From Bacteroides ovatus (lineage in GTDB: Bacteria > Bacteroidota > Bacteroidia > Bacteroidales > Bacteroidaceae): a stretch of 64,000 bases of DNA. The stretch covers positions 4,588,001 through 4,652,000 of the forward strand of contig NZ_CP012938.1 of the NCBI RefSeq assembly GCF_001314995.1, read 5' to 3'. Below are positions 54,735-61,217 of the stretch, piece after piece (positions within the stretch are counted from its first letter, which is position 1; every line of letters begins with the position of its first letter). The notes beneath the pieces are model-generated. The model was given only the letters and a program-made list of their open reading frames with translations. It made no database searches and was not told where the DNA came from. A program made the translations under genes and the position numbers.

Positions 54735-56555
54735 TTATTTATTCAGAGAGTTACAAATCTGTTGGTTGATTTCTCTGACTTTAGCTTCATTCATCTTGAT
54801 AACTTTACGGTCATAAGTCATCAGACCGTTGATTTCACCTTCTACGTCTGTTGTCTGGGTATATACGGCAGCAGAGAAGCCTTTCCGGATTAATTCCAAC
54901 AGATGTCTGCCATATTTAATGTATTCGTTCGTTACTTCGTCCGATGTATTGAACTTCACATAACCCCAGTTTTTCTTGTCATTCACCCAAGTGTTTCCTT
55001 CTACTACCAAGCCGATACCTCCATATTCACCCAATACGGTAGCGCGTCTCGGATCGTAAAGGAACATGTTCGGACCCGGATAGTGGTGAAGGTCGAGAAT
55101 ATCGCCACAAGTATAGTGATTACCACCACTGGCAGGATTCACCAGGCGGCTAGGATCGTATTCTTTGGTCCATGCTACGATTTCCGGAGTCTTGAATTGT
55201 CCCCATGCTTCATTGAAAGGAACCCATACGGCGATACTCGGATAGGAATACAGACAGTCGATGATTTCTTTCCACTCTTTGCGGTAGTTAGCTTCCGAAG
55301 CAGCGGAACGAATCACTTCCGTACCGTTGAAATAATTGCGTGCCTGCCACTGTGGACTAGGACCACCGTTCGGCATATCCTGCCATACGATCAATCCTAA
55401 TTGGTCGCAATGAGTGTACCAGCGTGCAGGTTCTACTTTGACGTGCTTACGTACCATGTTGTAGCCGAAGTCTTTCGTCTTCTTCAAGTCATAAACCAAT
55501 GCTTCATCTGTTGGTGCAGTATACAAACCGTCAGGCCACCATCCCTGGTCGAGCGGACCGAACTGGAAATAGTCTTTGTTGTTCAATTGCAGGCGAGTGA
55601 TGCCATTCTGACCCTTGCGGATAGAATATTTACGCATAGCCGTATAACTCTTTACCTGGTCTATTGCTTTTCCGTCTTTATACAGAGTCACTTCCATATT
55701 GTAGAGGAAAGGAGAGTCCGGAGACCACAGTTTAGCATTAGCAGGCATTGCCAGTTCAACGGGTACTCCGTTCAACGCTGCACCTTTGGCTACAAGATTC
55801 TTGCCATCGAATACTTTTACTTCCACTTTGTCTGCGGAGGTCGTATTGGCAGCAACTTCTACCTTAACAGAATTATTGTCAATATCAGGAGTCGTTTTCA
55901 GATTAGTGATGTATTGTGTTGCAACCGGTTCCAACCACACTGTTTGCCAGATACCTGTAACCGGTGTGTACCAAATGCCATGAGGGTTTGCTATTTGCTT
56001 TCCTCTGGGTTGTTCGCCACGATCTGAAGGGTCCCATACTTTTACCACCAGGTCATTATTTCCTTTATTAAGTACAGAAGTAATATCGAAATAGAAAGGA
56101 GTAAATCCGCCTGTGTGTTCGCCTACTTTTACATCATTCACCCAAACTTCTGCTTTCCAGTCTACTGCTCCGAAGTGCAACAGGATTTGTTTACCACGCC
56201 AGTTGGAAGGAACGTCGAAAGTGCGTTGGTACCACAGTTCTTCTTTTTCGTTTATCATTTTGCCTACGCCTGATAAAGACGATTCTACGGCAAAAGGAAC
56301 AAGAATATCACCCTGGTAAGCGGCAGGTGCAGGAGTACCTTTGGGAGTGATTGCATATTTCCAAAGCCCGTTCAGGTTTTTCCAGTCGTTGCGCTCCATG
56401 ATAGGACGCGGATATTCCGGCAATACGTTTTTAGGGTCAAGCTGTTCTCCCCACGATGTTTTGATTTTGTCACCGGCAGGTTTCCATTGAGCAAAAGTCG
56501 AACCGCATAAAGCCAATGCAAGCAGCATTGTTAGAAAATTCTTTTTCATGTTCAT
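54735..56555 (-). CDS. Glycoside hydrolase family 2 enzyme (beta-galactosidase/beta-glucuronidase type)
   Basis: 606 residues with a signal peptide (GSTFAQ), so periplasmic. The GH2 sugar-binding domain (about 55-215; WYQRTFDVPSNW, GAVDWKAEVWVND), Ig-like middle domain (about 215-310) and TIM barrel (about 315-600) are present. The acid/base is Glu449 in VPFNEAWG and the nucleophile Glu510 in VLGEYGG. It is short for GH2, lacking C-terminal extensions. The exact sugar (galactose, glucuronic acid, mannose) cannot be told. Its promoter has a box like the sulfatase operators (56608-56654), linking it to that regulon. Confidence 0.92.
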   Translation of the reverse strand: MNMKKNFLTMLLALALCGSTFAQWKPAGDKIKTSWGEQLDPKNVLPEYPRPIMERNDWKNLNGLWKYAITPKGTPAPAAYQGDILVPFAVESSLSGVGKMINEKEELWYQRTFDVPSNWRGKQILLHFGAVDWKAEVWVNDVKVGEHTGGFTPFYFDITSVLNKGNNDLVVKVWDPSDRGEQPRGKQIANPHGIWYTPVTGIWQTVWLEPVATQYITNLKTTPDIDNNSVKVEVAANTTSADKVEVKVFDGKNLVAKGAALNGVPVELAMPANAKLWSPDSPFLYNMEVTLYKDGKAIDQVKSYTAMRKYSIRKGQNGITRLQLNNKDYFQFGPLDQGWWPDGLYTAPTDEALVYDLKKTKDFGYNMVRKHVKVEPARWYTHCDQLGLIVWQDMPNGGPSPQWQARNYFNGTEVIRSAASEANYRKEWKEIIDCLYSYPSIAVWVPFNEAWGQFKTPEIVAWTKEYDPSRLVNPASGGNHYTCGDILDLHHYPGPNMFLYDPRRATVLGEYGGIGLVVEGNTWVNDKKNWGYVKFNTSDEVTNEYIKYGRHLLELIRKGFSAAVYTQTTDVEGEINGLMTYDRKVIKMNEAKVREINQQICNSLNK

Positions 56556-56607
56556 GGTATAAAAATATAGTTAGTTATTAGATATAAATTCTATTAAAAG
56601 GATATTG

Positions 56608-56654
56608 CAAAGAAAGGGGAATTAAAAGTGAATAAAGGAAAATTACCGTTCAAA
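56608..56654 (-). promoter_or_regulatory. Promoter with box B-like element upstream of GH2 gene
   Basis: On the minus strand TTTGAACGGTAATTTTCC (56637-56654) matches box B (ATTGATTTGTATTTTTCC) at 13 of 18 positions and lies 21 bp from TTTCTTTG (56608-56615), a one-mismatch -7. Box A is not recognisable here. Confidence 0.45.
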
Positions 56655-56801
56655 AAACAGCAAATTCTCTTCTTTTTTATATAAAATCCCGTATAAAGCG
56701 GCTTCGGGTAATAGAGAATGGAAGTGATGGTCAGTTTTTGTCCTTTATGGGTTCATGTTAATTAGCGTTTGACTGCTGAATCGTATGAATCAATGTTTTT
56801 G

Positions 56802-57923
56802 TTATTTTTCAGCTATTTTTGTTCCTGATGGTTTGGGCAATATTGTTCCGGTTTTATCCGGTATTCCCAGTATAGGCATCCCATCTTTGTCCCACTCTAT
56901 TTTTTGTAAACGGGGAGTACGTGAGTCCATTGCACCCGGAGCATCATTCGGTATCTGACGGGCATGATAAAGCATATAACATTCCTTTCCATCCGGTGAA
57001 GAGACGAAAGAACTGCCGCCGGGGCCAAAAACTTCATTCTCCGGTTCCTGCTGAAATACGGGTGTCGGATGTTTCTTCCAGGAAGCAGGGTCCAACAGGT
57101 TGGCATTGGCGTCTGCTGTTAGCAATCCTACACAATAATAGGGAGTCCAGCTACCGCTGGCGGAATAAAAAATGCATACTTTATCTTTATTCTTCGGCTG
57201 AAAGAAATGAGGGGCTTCGTTCACATGGATCGGATAGGCTGTTTTGCTGCCATCGGGATTCACCCATTGACACTCCCATTCATATTCAGGTTTGGAAATC
57301 AGAACTCTGTCGGAAGAAAGAGTCCACGGATTTTCCATCGAAGCGATGTAAATACATTGTGTCTCGCTGTCAATTCTTCGTTTTTGCCATCCGCACCAAA
57401 TCATGTAACGCTGTCCGTTGTGTTCGAAAGTACTCGCATGAATTGCCCAGTTATTATCTTTGTCGGTCGGTATGCGCCCTTTCATGACAAACTTACCCTC
57501 TGTAGGAATATCAGCCTCGTTTTCAATCACATAAATCTGGTGATTGTCCATATTACCATCGTCTGCTGCGAAGTAAATATACCATTTGTTATTGATGCGA
57601 TGCATTTCGGGGGCCCATAAGTGATGGGAATTGCTTGGATCGGTTGGTATCCATACCGGCTTTCTAAGACTGTCATTCAAATTTGTAATGTCACTGGTCT
57701 CCCAGAGCATGATTCTGCTTTCAGAGCCTTGCGTATAATAATATTTTCCTTCATAAAAAACAGCCCATGGCTCTGCTCCTCTTTCACGTAGCGGATTTGT
57801 ATAAGTAGCTCCTGTTACGGCTTCCTTTTCCGGCTCTGTTTTCTTCTTGGGTTGACAGGATGCACAAATAATGATTAAAAGTACGGCTAGTAATAACAAT
57901 TTGCTTTTCATGGTATTTTTCAT
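56802..57923 (-). CDS. GH43-like lipoprotein with altered catalytic positions
   Basis: 373 residues. A lipoprotein signal (IICASC, Cys about 23) anchors it in a membrane. The five-bladed GH43 propeller begins TYTNPLRERGAEPWAVFYEG; the usual Asp general base of the DP motif appears as Glu51 (AEPW). The usual pKa-tuning Asp (AIDG) appears as His162 (AIHAS). The general acid is retained at Glu236 (VNEAPHFF). It could have changed specificity or be a binding protein. It is divergent from the GH43 gene at 58076 across a 152-bp control region. Confidence 0.85.
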   Translation of the reverse strand: MKNTMKSKLLLLAVLLIIICASCQPKKKTEPEKEAVTGATYTNPLRERGAEPWAVFYEGKYYYTQGSESRIMLWETSDITNLNDSLRKPVWIPTDPSNSHHLWAPEMHRINNKWYIYFAADDGNMDNHQIYVIENEADIPTEGKFVMKGRIPTDKDNNWAIHASTFEHNGQRYMIWCGWQKRRIDSETQCIYIASMENPWTLSSDRVLISKPEYEWECQWVNPDGSKTAYPIHVNEAPHFFQPKNKDKVCIFYSASGSWTPYYCVGLLTADANANLLDPASWKKHPTPVFQQEPENEVFGPGGSSFVSSPDGKECYMLYHARQIPNDAPGAMDSRTPRLQKIEWDKDGMPILGIPDKTGTILPKPSGTKIAEK

Positions 57924-57981
57924 TTAATAATGACACTGCAAAGAAAGCACAAAATCCTGATAAATCATCTTTTTTTTGCAG

Positions 57982-58048
57982 ATTGGTTAGTATTTATCCT
58001 TAATTGGTTTGTATTTATTGAATTTCTAGTTGTTTTTTCTCATCTTTG
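57982..58048 (+). promoter_or_regulatory. Tandem box operator and promoter between divergent GH43 genes
   Basis: ATTGGTTAGTATTTATCC (57982-57999) and ATTGGTTTGTATTTATTG (58003-58020) are near-identical direct repeats 21 bp apart. CATCTTTG (58041-58048) follows after 20 bp as a one-mismatch -7. They match box B of the sulfatase promoters. Confidence 0.6.
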
Positions 58049-58075
58049 TGGCACGAACTTTAAAATTGATATTGT

Positions 58076-59065
58076 ATGAAACTGAAGCACCTTATTCTTC
58101 TTAGTGTTATTTGCTGTTCCCAGTCTGTATTTGGACAAAAAGCCAATCAACAACCGAAGACGAGTGGCAATCCTGTATTTCCGGGATGGTATGCCGATCC
58201 GGAAGGAATTGTATTTGGGGATGAATACTGGATTTATCCTACGTATTCGGCGCCTTATGACGAACAGACTTTCATGGATGCCTTCTCATCTAAAGACCTG
58301 GTGAACTGGACAAAGCACCCGAAAGTGTTATCAAAAGAGAATATTAGTTGGTTTAAACGTGCTTTGTGGGCACCTGCCGTGATTCATGCGAATGATAAAT
58401 ATTATATATTTTTCGGTGCGAATGATATCCAAAGCAATAATGAACTGGGCGGTATTGGTGTAGCTGTGGCCGACAATCCTGCCGGACCATTTAAAGATGC
58501 GTTAGGCAAACCTCTGATTGATAAATTTGTAAATGGTGCGCAACCGATCGATCAGTTTGTTTACAAAGACGATGACGGACAGTATTATATGTATTATGGT
58601 GGCTGGGGACATTGTAATATGGTGAAACTGGCCCCGGACTTGTTGAGTATCGTACCGTTTGAAGATGGTACCCTTTATAAGGAAGTAACCCCCGAAAAAT
58701 ATGTAGAGGGACCTTTTATGTTGAAACGTAACGGAAAATACTATTTTATGTGGTCAGAAGGCGGTTGGACCGGACCGGATTATTGTGTTGCTTATGCCAT
58801 TGCCGACTCACCGTTCGGACCCTTCAAAAGAGAAGCAAAAATATTACAGAGAGATCCCAATATTGGAACAGGTGCCGGCCATCATTCAGTTGTAAAAGGG
58901 CCGGGAGAGGACGAATGGTACATCATTTATCATCGCCATCCTTTGGGTGAAACGGATGGAAACGCTCGTGTGACCTGCGTTGACCGTATGTACTTTGATA
59001 AAGATGGAAAAATAAAACCCATAAAGATGACTTTCGAGGGAGTAAAGGCAAGCCCATTGAAGTAA
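58076..59065 (+). CDS. Glycoside hydrolase family 43 enzyme
   Basis: 329 residues with signal peptide (QSVFGQ), probably periplasmic. All three GH43 catalytic acids are present: general base Asp41 (GWYADPEG), pKa modulator Asp159 (QPIDQF) and general acid Glu211 (YVEGPF), in a single five-bladed propeller without extra binding modules. GH43 enzymes mostly release arabinofuranose, xylose or galactose; which one cannot be read here. It is expressed from the tandem box promoter at 57982-58048 and ends at a strong terminator. Confidence 0.92.
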   Translation: MKLKHLILLSVICCSQSVFGQKANQQPKTSGNPVFPGWYADPEGIVFGDEYWIYPTYSAPYDEQTFMDAFSSKDLVNWTKHPKVLSKENISWFKRALWAPAVIHANDKYYIFFGANDIQSNNELGGIGVAVADNPAGPFKDALGKPLIDKFVNGAQPIDQFVYKDDDGQYYMYYGGWGHCNMVKLAPDLLSIVPFEDGTLYKEVTPEKYVEGPFMLKRNGKYYFMWSEGGWTGPDYCVAYAIADSPFGPFKREAKILQRDPNIGTGAGHHSVVKGPGEDEWYIIYHRHPLGETDGNARVTCVDRMYFDKDGKIKPIKMTFEGVKASPLK

Positions 59066-59079
59066 AATCTGAAAAGTTC

Positions 59080-59122
59080 AGCCCATCCGTAATTAATATT
59101 TTAATAAAGATGGGCTTTTTTT
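59080..59122 (+). terminator. Rho-independent terminator after GH43 gene
   Basis: AGCCCATC (59080-59087) pairs with GATGGGCT (59109-59116), followed by a run of T. It ends the catabolic cluster just before the sigma-factor gene. Confidence 0.85.
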
Positions 59123-59134
59123 GATTTATTGTTT

Positions 59135-59142
59135 TATTTTTG
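59135..59142 (+). promoter_or_regulatory. -7 element of the ECF sigma gene
   Basis: TATTTTTG fits TAnnTTTG and lies 28 bp before the ATG at 59171. No clear -33 element was found. Confidence 0.45.
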
Positions 59143-59170
59143 TCCTTGTAAATCAAACATACTTATTATA

Positions 59171-59743
59171 ATGAACCCAGATATACACACTCTTTCCGAC
59201 TCACTTTTGTGGAAAAGGTTTCTCGAGGGAGATTCGAGTGCGTATACCCAAATCTATAATCGAACGGTGCAAGATCTGTTTCGATTCGGACTATTATATA
59301 CTTCAGACAAAGAATTAATTAAAGATTGCATACATGATGTGTTTGTGAAAATCCACATGAATCGTGCAAAGTTAGCCCCAACAGATAATATTGCAGCTTA
59401 TTTGACGGTAGCGTTGAAAAACACTCTTTTTAATGCGCTAAAAAAAACAACAGATTCTCTTTCGTTTGATGAAATAGGTGAGAGAGAAGAGACGGTTGAC
59501 GAATCCCCTTCCACTCCGGAAACTATATATATTAATAATGAACAGGAAAAACAAGTTCAGGCAACCGTGCATACTATGATGTCTGTATTGACGGACAGAC
59601 AGCGTGAAATTATTTATTATCGATATATCAAAGAGATGAGTATCGATGAAATCAGTAAGGTGACAGACATGAATAATCAATCTGTTTCTAACTCTATTCA
59701 ACGGGCTTTGGGACGTATCCGGGACTTATTTAAGAGAAAATAA
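59171..59743 (+). CDS. ECF-type RNA polymerase sigma factor
   Basis: 190 residues from the ATG at 59171; an upstream ATG at 59129 would precede the -7 element. Sigma-70 region 2 (about 25-95; YTQIYNRTVQDLFRFGLLYT, KDCIHDVFVKIH) and region 4 (about 130-185; LTDRQREIIYYRYIKEMSID, VSNSIQRALGRIRDLFKRK) are clear. It belongs to the Bacteroidetes PUL-type ECF sigma factors, which a FecR anti-sigma factor holds inactive until a SusC-type receptor senses its glycan. The FecR gene follows after 107 bp and an STN-SusC after that. Confidence 0.93.
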   Translation: MNPDIHTLSDSLLWKRFLEGDSSAYTQIYNRTVQDLFRFGLLYTSDKELIKDCIHDVFVKIHMNRAKLAPTDNIAAYLTVALKNTLFNALKKTTDSLSFDEIGEREETVDESPSTPETIYINNEQEKQVQATVHTMMSVLTDRQREIIYYRYIKEMSIDEISKVTDMNNQSVSNSIQRALGRIRDLFKRK

Positions 59744-59850
59744 GAGAGAATAATCAGCCTATTTTTCCTATCAATCAAAAAAAAGTGGAAAAAACTTCGG
59801 AAAAGGTGAGTATAAAATGAAAGTACAACTGTTATTCATACGTAAAGACA

Positions 59851-61059
59851 ATGAAAATGATGAACTCTGAACAAAAACATACAGATTTTTCCCTATATAC
59901 TTTTGAAGAATTCCTTCAGAATGATTTCTTTATTTCTTCCATGAATTATCCTACGGAAGAAACACAGAAGTTCTGGGATGAATTTGAACAGATGAATCCT
60001 TCTAATATAGATGAATATATAGCAGCAAAAAGATATTTGGAGGTTTTTTCAAAAGAGAAAGAAGAAGTACTTTCAAACGAGGAAACGGATGATTTATGGA
60101 CTCGTATACAGGCAACCAATATAAATAAGGAGAAGGCGAAACGTAAGAACTATTTCTTAATAGGATTGAGCTCGGCGGCCAGTGTTGCTATTCTTGTGGG
60201 ATGTTTCTTCTTATTAAAGAGTTATTCTTCGGTGCTGGATCCGGATATTGCCACTTTTGCAGTGAATACCAAAGCTGATTTGCCTCTGACGGAAGAAACA
60301 CTGTTGATTTTGGCGGAAGATAACGTAGTGAGCCTGAAAGAAAAAGAAACGGAGATTACGTATGATTCCGTAGAAATCAAAACAAATCAGGAAAGTATAC
60401 AAAAGGAAAAATCGGCAGCTTACAATCAATTGGTCATTCCGCGTGGAAAGCGATCGGTATTGACGTTTGCCGATGGATCTAAAGTCTGGGTGAATGCCGG
60501 CACGAGAGTGATTTATCCGGTAGAGTTTGAAAAAGATAAACGTGAAATCTATGTGGACGGAGAAATCTACATAGAAGTAGCCAGAGATGAAAACCGCCCT
60601 TTCTATGTGCGGACCAAAGATATGAATGTCAGGGTGCTTGGTACTAAATTTAATGTAACGGCGTATGAGTCGGAAGCAATTAGAAGTGTAGTGCTGGCGC
60701 AAGGATGTGTTCAGGTAGAGACAGCCCGGACTCCGAAAGCGATTTTGGCTCCTAATCAGATGTTCAGTTCTGCCGATGGAAAGGAAAATATATCACAAGT
60801 AGATGTAGAACAGGCAATATCGTGGATAAATGGACTCTATTGTTTCCAAAGTGCCGATTTGGGAATAGTCTTGCAACGCTTGTCTACCTATTATGGTGTG
60901 AATGTAGAATTTGACCCAGCGCTAAGTAAAATAAAATGTTCCGGAAAAATCGATTTGAAAGACAACTTTGAAACAGTTATTAATGGATTAACCTTTGTTG
61001 CACCAATTTCTTATGCCTATGATGAACAATATAAAACGTATCGAGTAGTAAAGAAATAG
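59851..61059 (+). CDS. FecR-family anti-sigma factor
   Basis: 402 residues: cytoplasmic N-terminal part (about 1-105), a single membrane helix (about 106-127; FLIGLSSAASVAILVGCFFL), a periplasmic FecR domain (about 195-300; LVIPRGKRSVLTFADGSKVW, ARDENRPFYVRTKDMNVRVL, GTKFNVTAY) and a C-terminal DUF4974-like domain that contacts the receptor STN domain (CFQSADLGIVLQRLSTYYGV). It passes the signal from the outer-membrane SusC to the ECF sigma factor. Met codons at 59851, 59857 and 59860 make the exact start uncertain. Confidence 0.93.
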   Translation: MKMMNSEQKHTDFSLYTFEEFLQNDFFISSMNYPTEETQKFWDEFEQMNPSNIDEYIAAKRYLEVFSKEKEEVLSNEETDDLWTRIQATNINKEKAKRKNYFLIGLSSAASVAILVGCFFLLKSYSSVLDPDIATFAVNTKADLPLTEETLLILAEDNVVSLKEKETEITYDSVEIKTNQESIQKEKSAAYNQLVIPRGKRSVLTFADGSKVWVNAGTRVIYPVEFEKDKREIYVDGEIYIEVARDENRPFYVRTKDMNVRVLGTKFNVTAYESEAIRSVVLAQGCVQVETARTPKAILAPNQMFSSADGKENISQVDVEQAISWINGLYCFQSADLGIVLQRLSTYYGVNVEFDPALSKIKCSGKIDLKDNFETVINGLTFVAPISYAYDEQYKTYRVVKK

Positions 61060-61122
61060 ATATAAAAAATAAGATAATAAACTAATCTAACTCCCGTATT
61101 TTATGGTAATTATTGAAGAGAG

Positions 61123-61145
61123 TGGATGATACGAACTATCATCCA
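61123..61145. terminator. Hairpin between FecR and STN-SusC genes
   Basis: TGGATGATA (61123-61131) pairs perfectly with TATCATCCA (61137-61145) around a 5-nt loop. No T-run follows. It lies 73 bp before the SusC start and could be a leader structure or weak terminator. Confidence 0.4.
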
Positions 61146-61217
61146 GATGGGACTTGTGTGCCTATAAATGTTTAGATACAGAAAATAATATTATGAGAAA
61201 TTTTTAACATGTTTAAT

